Assembly (NCBI RefSeq): GCF_024763615.1 | Contig: NC_077224.1 | Span: 372,001-436,000, forward strand | From: Phlebotomus papatasi | Lineage: Eukaryota > Arthropoda > Insecta > Diptera > Psychodidae | Direction: 5' to 3' | Length of the DNA: 64,000 nucleotides | Shown here: positions 45,501 through 50,878 of the stretch, piece by piece | How positions within the stretch are numbered: position 1 is the stretch's first letter | Layout: the number at the start of each line of letters is the position of its first letter | Position numbers and translations under genes: made by a program | Notes under the pieces: generated by a model | The model's input: the letters and a program-made list of their open reading frames with translations, nothing else | The model's database searches: none | What the model was told of the DNA's origin: nothing

Positions 45501-46010
45501 TGCACAAGATGCAGCTTAAAGTGTAGGAATAAAAGCAGAGACTAAAATTACCAAAAGTTCTAAACCAAAATAACATCCCGGTCCAATTTCCGGCACTTGA
45601 CCAATGTATCTAACAATGGCTTCATAGTTGATATCTAATCTAAAGGCTGCCCCACTAACAGACACCATATCGCCTTCCTGGATGCTCAAGATGTGTTTCA
45701 CACGGCGCTCTGACTGTGCCAGTCCAAGACGCTCAACAGGATCGACGATGGCGGCCAGAAAGAGCCAGATGTCCGATGGGATCACCAAGAGATTTGCCAG
45801 TGGACAGGAGAACAGATTGTGCTCCCACACAAGATCCTTCGCATAGAAATCGTACACACGTACATTGACAAACTTGGCTGATGAACGCTCCCGGATCTGG
45901 AGCATCATGCCAGGATGCAGGGTTAGGAATTCATCTCCCGGAAGAGCACCAGATAACAAACGGATCTGGCACTGTCGCGTACAAATGGCAAAATTTTGCT
46001 GTTGACTCAT
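21341..46010 (-). CDS. CYLD: CYLD-like deubiquitinase
   Basis: CYLD removes Lys63- and Met1-linked ubiquitin chains and restrains NF-kB/JNK signalling. Eight exons read on the minus strand: 46010-45552, 37878-37522, 37225-36622, 26497-26444, 26352-25897, 25826-25218, 25078-24740, 21534-21341. Lengths sum to 3072 nt (1023 residues plus stop) and every junction phase agrees. A CAP-Gly-like segment (ends YFGLELL) lies near residues 115-153. A Ser/Lys-rich middle follows, then a second CAP-Gly near 510-605 (VIRWIGY, GVELEE). The USP domain starts near 655: catalytic Cys668 (HHNSCYLD), His934 (ETSHYVAF), Asp953 (FFDSMADR). A zinc-binding insert has Cys851/854/862/865/881/884 and His889/897. The protein ends with the conserved RLLCDAYMCMYQS. 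Human CYLD has 956 residues. Introns hold two young LTR elements. Confidence 0.93.
21940..22620. repeat. Nested hairpin repeats in CYLD intron
   Basis: GACAGCTTAACGTAATTA at ~21970 is mirrored by TAATTACGTTAAACCGTCTC at ~22568, giving an outer inverted pair. Inside, 22366-22502 is a small hairpin (GCCTACACACTA... against TAGTGTGTAGAGG, with CAATTTTCGTCAAAAATTG), related to 58776-58918. These are probable MITE remnants; boundaries are approximate. Confidence 0.5.
22818..23690 (-). mobile_element. MITE family A, copy 2
   Basis: 873 bp, flanked by TA, the reverse complement of the element at 2629-3479 along its full length with scattered changes. Ends are GGGTAAATTAAGC and the complement of GGGTAAATGTCC. 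Lies in CYLD intron 7. Confidence 0.78.
23940..24060 (+). mobile_element. Short retroposon 3' end with GAATT tail
   Basis: Sequence absent from the J copy at 18310 interrupts the matching region here. It contains GAACAGCCCGAAAGGCTCAACATGTAAAG-type words and ends in repeated TGAATTGAATTGAATT. A simple tail at one end and interruption of an older repeat indicate a 5'-truncated LINE or SINE insertion. Confidence 0.5.
24050..24330 (+). repeat. Repeat family J, copy 2
   Basis: Direct-orientation match to 18310-18606, with the GACCGC...GGCGGTC hairpin slightly degraded. It runs straight into MITE C. Confidence 0.6.
24331..24557 (-). mobile_element. MITE family C, partial copy (inverted)
   Basis: Matches the complement of 4402-4656 from the CCGGAAATGTT segment to CTCAGTG. 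The outer ~20 bp of one end is missing where it abuts repeat J. Confidence 0.65.
24740..25078 (-). CDS. CYLD: CYLD exon 7 (zinc insert, His and Asp of the catalytic triad)
   Basis: Acceptor after CATGTAG, donor AAAG|GTGAGT. Starts SPRQCTVCGK, carries the Cys/His zinc cluster, then MELFAVVCIETSHYVAFVK with His934 and FFDSMADR with Asp953. Confidence 0.93.
25160..25182. repeat. (GA)n microsatellite
   Basis: A short run of GA dinucleotides in the intron between CYLD exons 6 and 7. Confidence 0.8.
25218..25826 (-). CDS. CYLD: CYLD exon 6 (USP catalytic cysteine)
   Basis: Acceptor after TTCAACAG, donor GATT|GTGAGT. Carries KGIQGHHNSCYLD with Cys668, then EIVNPLR, EEKDPEEFLN and CLIIQMPRFGK, all USP-CYLD signatures. 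Confidence 0.93.
25897..26352 (-). CDS. CYLD: CYLD exon 5 (second visible CAP-Gly domain)
   Basis: Acceptor after TTTTGTTAG, donor TTAA|GTGAGT. Contains LGSVVEVS, YGVIRWIGY, GVELEE and LFKCPPGRALFIP, a CAP-Gly fold as found in the IKKgamma-binding part of CYLD. Confidence 0.88.
26444..26497 (-). CDS. CYLD: CYLD exon 4 (54 nt small exon)
   Basis: Chosen because acceptor GTGTTAG and donor GAAG|GTTTCT give phase 1 in and out, the only combination I found joining exons 3 and 5 in frame. The sequence is short (about 18 residues) and not itself diagnostic. The alternative acceptor at GTGTAG, 54 bp upstream, breaks the frame. Confidence 0.55.
26819..27778. mobile_element. piggyBac-like non-autonomous element (TTAA flanks)
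   Basis: TTAA at 26819-26822 and 27775-27778 flank inverted ends CTCTTTCGCGTCA and the complement of CTATTTCGCGTCA. A perfect 16 bp palindrome GGGTCATATATGACCC occurs three times, at 26839, 27177 and 27628, the last two in mirrored contexts. The ~950 bp interior encodes no transposase. TTAA targets and C-start ends are the piggyBac signature. It lies in the intron between CYLD exons 3 and 4. Confidence 0.75.
27835..29088 (+). repeat. BEL/Pao 5' LTR
   Basis: Starts TGTTCAAGATG, ends GCCGAAACA. A TATA-like TTGTATAAATAGGG near 28550 could be the promoter, and ATAAA signals lie nearby. The last 500 bp are distinctly GC-richer. Confidence 0.92.
29089..29106 (+). promoter_or_regulatory. Primer-binding site, complementary to tRNA-Tyr 3' end
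   Basis: TGGTCCTTCGAGCCGGAT directly abuts the 5' LTR. Its complement (...CCGGCTCGAAGGACCA) is the 3' end of eukaryotic tRNA-Tyr including CCA, from my recall of that tRNA. Confidence 0.8.
29107..30466 (+). other. BEL/Pao untranslated leader
   Basis: 1.36 kb without a persuasive protein. It is enriched in CATCAG/CAGC words and more GC-rich than the surroundings. The two ~100-codon frames lack BEL domains. It may hold packaging signals or be remains of deleted coding sequence. Confidence 0.5.
30467..31111 (+). CDS. BEL/Pao Gag N-terminal domain protein
   Basis: A 214-residue intact frame matching the N-terminal Gag region of BEL/Pao elements (DUF1759-like), with LPAIEIKKFSGNEEDW, FFELFNTVIH and NPRLKDVTRLQYL. 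Typical BEL polyproteins continue into zinc knuckles, protease and RT. Here a stop follows KSN and the 3' LTR begins 35 bp later. The frame has stayed open, so it may be translated, perhaps as a truncated capsid protein. Confidence 0.88.
   Translation: MAHSNPTEEEIPSTEEDIRLLYHWLVQFPKLPAIEIKKFSGNEEDWHSFFELFNTVIHGNPRLKDVTRLQYLMSYLEKGPLSLIDHLTLSNANYASAISILKTRYESKRILVASYVKPLVRYKKFKIYPAEDVIGLHDRINVSLTGLKNLQYDISSWDPLIVSIAMNKFDSETAKAFEETLPDTTTVPSLEELQNFLTRRYRILKAIGNNSKSN
31146..32399 (+). repeat. BEL/Pao 3' LTR
   Basis: Same length as the 5' LTR, with no difference noticed in the aligned lines. Followed by AAATC, repeating the bases before 27835. Confidence 0.92.
32559..32645 (+). repeat. pogo/Tigger-type terminal fragment
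   Basis: CAGTGGGACCTCGATAGAGTC is the classical Tigger-type terminus, and TGACTATCGAAGTCCG further in mirrors part of it. No matching far end was found nearby. Confidence 0.5.
32975..33142. repeat. piggyBac-like MITE ends, head to head
   Basis: AATCGTCCTTAAAGGGTTAA ends at 33014, and TTAACCCTTTAGGGACGATTG begins at 33027, so two TTAA termini face each other. The second copy is interrupted at 33142 by the 2.3 kb element and resumes at 35452 with GACCCTTTAATTAA. The intact relative is at 44936-45064. Confidence 0.6.
33571..34050 (+). repeat. 171 bp tandem repeat, about 2.8 units
   Basis: The word GTCCGG starts at 33571, 33742 and 33913, an exact 171 bp period. Units share AGAGACCAGTTTAAGATCG and AGAAGTGTTCTTCAAG. 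The third unit is more diverged and truncated. Confidence 0.85.
34824..35011 (+). pseudogene. Exon-like coding fragment inside the 2.3 kb element
   Basis: After a TATTTTTAG acceptor-like site, a frame of about 60 codons encodes a Lys/Ser-rich segment (FAKSMKRQIRAAKS...) ending in a Gln/Ser/Asn tail (SSSSDSENNN) and TAA. A second frame at ~34140-34305 is Pro/Thr/Ser-rich and also ends at a stop. They may be remains of the element's own protein or captured exons; no domain was recognised. Confidence 0.3.
35467..35663 (-). repeat. MITE family K terminal fragment
   Basis: Matches the last ~190 bp of 10919-11948, including ACGGTCTTTGTGTTAATAC and the terminal GCCGAAATTTGGCACACTTC. The other end is missing. 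Confidence 0.65.
35964..36450 (+). mobile_element. MITE family G, short copy (TATCACACTAG ends)
   Basis: 487 bp with inverted ends TATCACACTAGATAATTTC and GAAAATTTCTAGTGTGATA. A ~1 kb relative in opposite orientation is at 51690-52681. The flank ACTCCGTA beside the right end recurs next to the other copy, so the true terminus may extend into TACGGAGT. It is non-coding. Confidence 0.65.
36622..37225 (-). CDS. CYLD: CYLD exon 3 (linker)
   Basis: Acceptor after TTTGCTTCAG, donor GTAAAA|GTGAGC. 201 codons of charged, Ser/Asn/Lys-rich linker, including LIDILGPNW. Linked to CYLD by strand, phase and position between the CAP-Gly exons rather than by strong similarity. Confidence 0.7.
37522..37878 (-). 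CDS. CYLD: CYLD exon 2
   Basis: Acceptor after TCGATAG, donor CGTAAG|GTGAGT, phase 0 at both ends. Continues from GLELL into NIKFGESPQANELQYLGKY. Assignment rests on phase, order and strand. Confidence 0.7.
38262..38543 (+). repeat. TTAACCC-type repeat (piggyBac-like end), split by gypsy
   Basis: TTAACCCATTCCTTACCATGG and the next ~70 bp match 7224-7310. The repeat or its flank is then broken at 38543 by the gypsy element and continues from 43744. Confidence 0.5.
38544..38726 (-). repeat. gypsy 3' LTR
   Basis: 183 bp, identical by eye to the 5' LTR. The sequence just upstream in element sense (GGTCGGCCGAGT) is not purine-only. A purine run lies ~100 bp further upstream, near 38811-38842. 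Confidence 0.93.
38893..43572 (-). CDS. Ty3/gypsy Gag-Pol polyprotein
   Basis: 1559 residues in one frame, so Gag and Pol are fused without frameshift. In order: Gag capsid region ~150-300, CCHC knuckle (CX2CX4HX4C) ~341-354, aspartic protease with LLDTGS ~420, reverse transcriptase with YMDDILLAS ~880, RNase H with HTDASSLGFGAVL ~1000, integrase zinc finger (HX3-4H...CX2C, IGHFG start) ~1190, and the D,D35E core (ISDQGS; SPQANGQVERVNR). All catalytic motifs look intact. The start ATG lies 12 bases inside the 5' LTR, the next one downstream being MSEV. The clade within Ty3/gypsy is not determined. Confidence 0.95.
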   Translation of the reverse strand: MESTTSGVGLSLAPSLEKMSEVSEILSEMGEEVPPTASMMQIRKIFKRVVVGLPMAGKCRKDAKGFSAGDSPENLPNINQRADTDSGVESASNYEGTMQAKPQNSVENYAESSVSVNHLENSVPFRDNVNVIAILGGLLRALSVSKSENQLKCSFKDIENAVEHFSGDDGYKIQQWIEDFELVCEDFEVPPKSRLVFARRLIDSGPAKILTRTQRFREWRDLKTALIKEFGQHETVREVLKKLKQRIKKQDETCQEYVLAIQAMVSGYPIPEEDIICAIIEGLQDQSSNISMIAGCRTLDELKLAMRRYERNILKNPSSSGDTSKASLASDVAAKSGNKPRCYNCSEPDHVSWRCPKPRRERDPDCPLYRKPKTTAAVDDGENGNFQEGDETKPLLSHQPVSVTFNPGSGLGITISLSSLLDTGSPISLIQRSKVPEMLLPQRECTILPYRGLSGVKIESFGKIICSVQLLKVCKSIELIIVPDKVSPFEILLGRDALKLLGIQLTFMNSEFVPKKPENFSKEKNLTMCTLSNYEPADGVGFETAKNLLDELKSEVKISDLSKVEDQTILNEGKRESNFSGRQEKDQLFESERENKLSEIKEVVSLEEVQEFEHNEGSETVEISDVEDVFGDDETLLAFIIEYSEANSFTKQDDFIGALVDVSICPDLSEECQDKLRVLVQEHYHDKFCEERKSYNFEMKIRLTSDVPFYFRPRRLAYSDREKVREIVNNLCEQGIVRPSDSPYASPIVLVDKKSGDTRMCVDYRSLNNLTVRDNYPLPLIEDCLEHLRGKSVFSLIDLKSGFHHVKMAEDSIQYTAFVTPEGQYEYLRMPFGLKNAPSVFQRFITRVLRKFIEGGQIVVYMDDILLASANFDEHLKTLEQVLSCLAENGLIIQMGKCKLGYSSIEYLGYQASSEGIRPSEDHLRAIQNYPTPQNVKEVHSFVGLCAYFRRFVPGFSTIARPLLSLLKKDARFDFDDSCAEAYEGLKRRLISSPVLAIYDPKRETELHTDASSLGFGAVLLQRQNDQKLHPVAYFSKSTSKAESKYHSYELETLAIIYALSRFRVYLKGIPFVIVTDCSSLAMTLNHRSDSPRIQRWALELENFDYKIVHRSGTRMHHVDALSRCYPIAAVDCDDIDFQLSATQSRDKMIRDLRVKLEKEDNKMFALKDGLVYRRDQRGKLFFYVPGEMEVNLIRQIHEKIGHFGSQKTYEKLRTHYWFPGMKEKIDSYVKNCVKCLFYSTPARSNMQSLYNIPKHPVPFHTLHIDHLGPLPSLVSKRKHILVVVDGFTKFTRIYAVSSTSTKEVCCALKKFFDYYSRPVRIISDQGSCFRSNEFKSFLAERNIAHVEVATASPQANGQVERVNRVITPMLGKLSEPLQHADWVRQLSKVEFSINNSFHRSIGTTPSKVLFGVEQRGEEVDHLTEHLDAKELNNELRDLSALRESASKKIEQVQKQNLRQFEKIHKNPLVYKEGDFVLLRNVDTTAGTNKKLIPKFKGPYVVDKVLPHDRYVVRDVENCQVTQIPYNGVIESKNLRLWRSPDCIQGRSWADHATDENEV
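43561..43743 (-). repeat. gypsy 5' LTR
   Basis: 183 bp. Its last 12 bases are the first four codons of the polyprotein (ATG GAG TCT ACA). Followed on the outside by TGTT. Confidence 0.93.
44531..44753. mobile_element. MITE family L, short copy
   Basis: 223 bp between TA sites, with inverted ends GAGGAGACCGAGGCAGAATT and AATTCTACCCCGGTCTCCCC. Related to the longer element at 58382-59429. It is non-coding. Confidence 0.7.
44936..45064. mobile_element. piggyBac-like MITE (TTAA flanks)
   Basis: 129 bp with TTAA at 44932-44935 and 45065-45068 and ends CCCTTTAAGGACG / CGACCTTAAAGGG. GATTGGGTCACAGGTGACCC forms an internal palindrome. Relatives lie at 32975-33142. Confidence 0.75.
45192..45343. mobile_element. 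MITE family H hairpin
   Basis: About 150 bp whose halves pair: GCCCAGCGCACAACA... against TTACTGTGCGTTGGC, with AAACATGTTT and CTAGATCTAGG words in the centre. A second copy is at 60382-60529, and half-copies at 18632 and 60241. Confidence 0.65.
45552..46010 (-). CDS. CYLD: CYLD exon 1 (start and first CAP-Gly part)
   Basis: ATG at 46010 (MSQQQNFAICT), 153 codons, donor CTTTTG|GTAATT in phase 0. The last ~40 residues (MVSVSGAAF..., then IVRYIGQVPEIG and YFGLELL) read as the first half of a CAP-Gly domain. Intron 1 is 7.7 kb and contains the gypsy element. Confidence 0.8.
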
Positions 46011-46688
46011 TCTCAATGACACATGCTACCCCACAGGCCCTTCACCACCTTCCTCTTCCTCTATCCAGCCTTTTCCGGAAGGGAAAAACAAGTGACAACC
46101 ACTTCAAGGTTACTTTTTTGTGTGTACTTAGACAGAATGGCGTAGAAAAATCGATTGGCGGATTAATTATTCACAGGGAAATCTTCCCGAAACTAAAGGC
46201 ACAGTGGCAAAATATATATTTCTTCAAGCAATATAGTCATGCACTGAGAAATTATCTGCCGGAATCAATAATAATAAAGAATATGCCAAGAGAAAGAGAG
46301 TATAAAAAAACATCAATAAAATCATGCACAAATTATTTTCCGAAGAAAATCACCGTTTGCCTAAGTTTACAAACCAATTTACACCTCTAATATCTTTATG
46401 GCATACAAAGGAATGTTTTCACGATTGTTTTCCAACAGGAAACACACTTTTAAGGACAATTTTTTGCGTTTTTTTCTAGGAGAAACACACCGCACCTAAA
46501 GATTTTCACAACCACTTTTTGACACAAATGCTCAGCTGATTTGCAGGGCCGCACTTAGAAAGACTCTTATAGGACAAAATCAGAAACTTCCACGGATATG
46601 TCCAATCAGAAATGAAATTCAATTCTTCAGTCGAAAAATTTGCGAACTTTGGAGAATTAATTTTTTGAAAAAAAACGGCAAAGAGTTA
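46011..46688. promoter_or_regulatory. Probable CYLD 5' UTR and promoter
   Basis: A repeat-free region upstream of the CYLD ATG on the minus strand. No TATA box was found at a plausible distance. The 169-codon plus-strand frame at 45881-46390 is antisense to exon 1 and its leader and is not called. Confidence 0.35.
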
Positions 46689-47118
46689 GGGTAAGTGTGC
46701 CGAATTCCGGCCAGCTTGCAATTTCGGCCACCTTTTTTGTTCCTCGAATTTCCATGAACTTTGAGATTTTACGTACTCTAGAGATTATACAATGCAAAAG
46801 AATAACAAAAAATGTAGCTTCGACAAACAAGATGACGTGAAAAAGATATTGGAAGAATTCCCGAAGGGCAAGGAACTATGAGAATGAAGGAAGGTAGCCG
46901 AAATAGGGCACCAAAGCTATGTCTATATTTTTATTCACTTTAAAATGTATTAAGAATGATTTTAGAGTAAATAAAGACGGTAAACTCTTTACAAAGTTCC
47001 AAGCAACACTCTTTAAGAAAAAAGAATAAAAAAAATAATTTGAATTTAAAATATTACATTTCAAACTTGAAACTTTGACGCTTGCATGCAACTATGCCGA
47101 AATTTGGCACACTTACCC
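46689..47118. mobile_element. MITE family B, copy 1
   Basis: 430 bp, TA-flanked, with ends GGGTAAGTGTGCCGAATTCC and the complement of GGGTAAGTGTGCCAAATTTC. Nearly identical in sequence to 50944-51379. Confidence 0.8.
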
Positions 47119-47130
47119 TAGGACCCCTAG

Positions 47131-47448
47131 GAGGATTTGCAAAAACTCGACAAAAAATGTTTGGACCAAAAAAATCGATAGGCTAACCCCTTACCGTTTT
47201 TTCAAAAAATCGAAGATCTGCTCTAGAAACCGTAATTCTCAATATTTCTAGATGAAATCAACACAGAATACTTAAAATGGTTCTACTAATTGATTTTCAG
47301 TACGGGATTTGCAAAATTTCGACAGAAAATTTTTGGACGAAAAAAATCGATAGGCTAACGCCTTACCGTTTTTACAAAAAACCAAAATCTGCTCTAGAAA
47401 CCGTTCTCAATATGCCGGGATGAAAATAACAAAAAAATACTTAAAATA
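47131..47448. repeat. Tandem duplication, two ~165 bp units
   Basis: AAAAAATCGATAGGCTAAC, CCTTACCGTTTTT and CTGCTCTAGAAACCG occur in the same order at ~47168-47231 and ~47340-47402. Lies between two MITEs. It is non-coding. Confidence 0.75.
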
Positions 47449-47449
47449 A

Positions 47450-48833
47450 GGGAAGTGTGCCAAATTTCGGCCAGTCTCTAATTTCGGCCACTTTGAATGT
47501 AATTTCCGCCATGGAAATAAATTATTTAAAATTATGTACAGTAGAGTCTCGCTATAGTCCATATTTGGTTTCAAATTTGACACTTGGGTCGCACTATAGT
47601 CCATGTAATTTTTTAAAATTATCAACGATTTTTAGTATTGAAATGCTCGACGGCTTCCACTTTCTTTGCGATTGTGGTACTTGTCCTTGCTCTCTTCATT
47701 GTGTATCACAATTATCACAACTACTTAATAAAGTTTGCCAAAAATATTAAAATAATTATGCATGTCGCATACTAAAAAACATAACCTAACTTAAAATCAG
47801 TGTTTTGAAATCAACGGTCGATAAATTGTGGACTATAGAGCGATGGCCTATAGCGAGACTCTACTGTATGTAATCTTTGAATAGTCAATGAATTCATTTT
47901 GCTTTTAAATATTTATTAATTTTAGGATGTATTAACACAAAGACTGTTAAATTTTAGGTATAATTTGAATTTAAATTAAACGCGTTGTAAAAACTGGAAA
48001 AAGAGTCTTACAAAAAATGTGACAGGTCGATTGTGTTTCTAGCAGTCTTGTGATTTGTGGTGAAGTGTAAAAGGTTTTCCTTCGGTCTTTTTCATGAAAA
48101 TTGATTAGTTTTAATTAAAGATTGTTTCTGTTTATGTTAGTAGTGAATCAATCTTTAAATTTCGGGTTGAAATTTCCCAGCTGGATCCTGTATTTCACGT
48201 AAAAAATTTATACTTTGTGAGCGTCTCTCCGGTGAGGTAGTGTTGCCTATTCCGGCAACATCTTTTGCTTTCCTAAATTTCTTATTCATTTTATGTTTTT
48301 TTTTTTTTTCAATTTCTGAGTTCTACAATGTCCAGAGAAAAAAAACCATCCCTTCTATGAAAATGATGATGTGGAAAAGGCATTGGAAGAGTTCAGGAAG
48401 GGAAAATTGCTACGGGAATCTGCGCGTAAATTTGAGATACTACTCTTCAGGTCTTCAGGACAAATTACACGGAAAATCTCTGGGCTTGTGGGTCATATAA
48501 ACGTCTTAAACTAAATATTAAACTCGTTTCGTTTGACGTTTCGAAATTTTCTATCCGTTACGTCACAAAAGGTGGTCAGAAAAAAGGTGGCCGGAATTTC
48601 ACTCAAAGTGGCCGGAATACTACCCAAAGCAATGCCCATATTTTTATTATTTTTTCAATATTTTAGGAAGTGATTTAAAGAAAACAAAGATGATAAACTA
48701 GTTTTCAAGGTTCCACACAACCCTCCCGAAAAGGAAGTAACAAAAAATATCAAAATGAATTAAAAATATTGCATTTCAAACTTAGGACTTCGGTGGTTAT
48801 ATGCAACTATGCCGAAATTTGGCACACTTACCC
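47450..48833 (+). mobile_element. MITE family K, copy 2, carrying a nested insertion
   Basis: 1384 bp matching the complement of 10919-11948, interrupted at a TA by a 328 bp pogo-like MITE. Ends are GGGAAGTGTGCCAAATTTCG and CGAAATTTGGCACACTTACCC. Without the insertion its length is ~1.05 kb, the same as copy 1. Confidence 0.8.
47539..47866. mobile_element. pogo/Tigger-like MITE nested in family K
   Basis: 328 bp, TA-flanked, with ends CAGTAGAGTCTCGCTATAGTC and the complement (GACTATAG...GCGAGACTCTACTG). The empty site ATTATGTATGTAATC is seen in K copy 1 (complement near 11855). It is non-coding. Confidence 0.85.
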
Positions 48834-49098
48834 TAGTTCTAATTTTATTATTTGTGTGGGATTTAGTGGGTTAGCCTATCTTTTTTCTGGAGTCAAAGTT
48901 TTTTGGCTAATTTTAATAGATGCAGCGATTGAAATTAATTAATTAATTAATTTTTAGTATTCTTTGTGGATTTCAGCCGGAAATATTGAGAATTGGTATT
49001 AAATTCTTTCATTATTAAGTATGAAAATCAGAAGTCGATATCACTGTTTTATCCTAAACTTTATTTTTCTGTTAATATCACAAAAGTATAAGATCTTT

Positions 49099-50505
49099 TT
49101 ATCTCTTGATAGCTGAATGTTTCTGCGTAGTTTTGGATAAAGTTTTGGTATGCCCAGAAGTACGTTGCACAAAAATTGAAGAGACTGTCCTTTTATCTAC
49201 TTCCTGAGATTCGTGCAGAACTACATGTGGGCTCTCATGATATGTCATCCATGGCAGGGTAAAGCCCAGGGGTGTCAGGGAGGGTATTACTTCTCCGAAT
49301 GCCTGCACAGGTAGCTCATCTGCGATGTGAATAAAGTGGATGGTATTGGGAGTGGGATAGAAGGAAGTTGGGCATAGGGATGCCTTCACCTCTCCATTCC
49401 TTATTTTCGACTTGTTCTGTCGCATTTTGAGTCGTTCTATTTTCCGCTGCTCACGTATCCTCTGCACATCCCATTTCTTCCGGCGACGCTCGTCAATCTC
49501 GAACTTGAGATGACTCTTTATGTAAATATCCTCCCGGACTTCATCCTCATATATTGCTTTGGTCTCTCTTTCTAGACTGTCTTCCTCCTCCTCTTCTTCA
49601 TCTACAATTCGCCAACTGGGCACTTCCAGATTGATCTCCAAGGTTTCCCGTTTCCCAATCACCTGCATTAGCTCTTCCTCCAGGAAAAATAAATCCCAAT
49701 CTCGTGTCATGTACTGCTTTTTTGTGACCATGGGCGGGATTTTAGGTAATTTCTTGGATTGTTCTCTGAAAATTGTCAATGTCTCGGACGTCTCAGACAG
49801 TCTTCTCTTGGGCTTCAAGATCTCGGAAACTGTATTTCGGACATCATCTTTGGAATCAATCATTGGCTCGTCCGACTGCAGCAGGAGATTCTGGCTCTCT
49901 GGGAACTGCAAAAAGTGATTTTCAGTGACCTCTTGCTTAATCTCAAGTGGTCCCTCTGCAACTGGCGTGATATTTTGAATATTTTTCACATTATCCAGGA
50001 CAATTTTCCCAAAGGACAGACCATTGACTTTTACTTGCTTCTCAGCTATTTTTGGAAGAGATTTTTCCTGCCTTATCCCTATTTTCTTCTTAACATTCTG
50101 AACTATCGGAACTGTCTGACATTTCCCAGAGAAATTCGTCCGGAAGTGGCCCTTTGATGATTCTCCATTCTGCCTTGTCATTCCATTCACAGTTGTTGGT
50201 ATATTGTGATTGGGCACCTGCTTATAAATCATCCTCTTCCCCATCCGATCAATCTTGAGTTTCAGGGATTCATTTTCTTGCCGTAAATTAGATATCTGCT
50301 TCTCCTTCGTGAGAAGCTGATCACTTTGTTCCTGGATTAGGTCAAGATGCAGCAGTAGCATGGATTTAAGTTGTTTGTTCTCTTTAATGATTGAGATGAG
50401 ATCTGACCTGGTGCTGCTCTTGATAAATCCACTATTCCTAACATCATTGCAGTACAGATGATCCATGTTCACATCCTGTTTGAGGATTTTCCTATCACTG
50501 GACAT
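49099..50505 (-). CDS. msl-1: MSL1-like protein (PEHE domain), dosage-compensation/MSL complex scaffold
   Basis: MSL1 is the scaffold of the MSL histone H4K16 acetyltransferase complex: its coiled coil binds MSL2 and its PEHE region binds MOF and MSL3. This 468-residue intronless frame has a predicted coiled coil at ~32-88 (heptads through IIKENKQL to ENESLKLKI). A polar middle follows, then the PEHE region at ~296-420: EVPSW, an acidic run, HLKFEIDERRRKKWDVQRI, then SFYPTP and ELPVQAFG. The ATG at 50505 was chosen over the in-frame codons upstream because TTTTCTCTGTAG just before it looks like a 3' splice site of a leader intron. It is close to but shorter than Drosophila MSL1. KANSL1 shares PEHE but matches less well. 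Confidence 0.9.
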   Translation of the reverse strand: MSSDRKILKQDVNMDHLYCNDVRNSGFIKSSTRSDLISIIKENKQLKSMLLLHLDLIQEQSDQLLTKEKQISNLRQENESLKLKIDRMGKRMIYKQVPNHNIPTTVNGMTRQNGESSKGHFRTNFSGKCQTVPIVQNVKKKIGIRQEKSLPKIAEKQVKVNGLSFGKIVLDNVKNIQNITPVAEGPLEIKQEVTENHFLQFPESQNLLLQSDEPMIDSKDDVRNTVSEILKPKRRLSETSETLTIFREQSKKLPKIPPMVTKKQYMTRDWDLFFLEEELMQVIGKRETLEINLEVPSWRIVDEEEEEEDSLERETKAIYEDEVREDIYIKSHLKFEIDERRRKKWDVQRIREQRKIERLKMRQNKSKIRNGEVKASLCPTSFYPTPNTIHFIHIADELPVQAFGEVIPSLTPLGFTLPWMTYHESPHVVLHESQEVDKRTVSSIFVQRTSGHTKTLSKTTQKHSAIKR

Positions 50506-50878
50506 TTCTACAGAGAAAATGTCTATAACTACAAAATAGAACCACACGGATGTGGTTTCCTAGGCCTTCAGGTGGCAAAAATACTCAGGCACTTTAATCT
50601 CCTAATTTATTCACAGTAATAAAATAGTACAAAATTGATATCGCGTGTTTTGTTTTGATTTGAGAAAACTCTCGTCAAGCATTCGCCTAATTAAGCAACT
50701 GTTCGCAAAAAAAATACGTTTTTATTTGAATTGAGCGACAAATTGAGCAATTTTTCGCCTTTCTGCTTCCCGCATTTTTTTTTAAGTTTCTCCATTACAA
50801 CGGCCGTTAAACGTGCTGAGATGAAGAAATCCAGAGAAATATGATAAATTTTAAAAATCTAAAGAAAAAGTAGAAGTA

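Noticed and set aside
45881..46390. 169-codon plus-strand frame
   Set aside because: It overlaps CYLD exon 1 antisense and its leader, with no recognisable domain.
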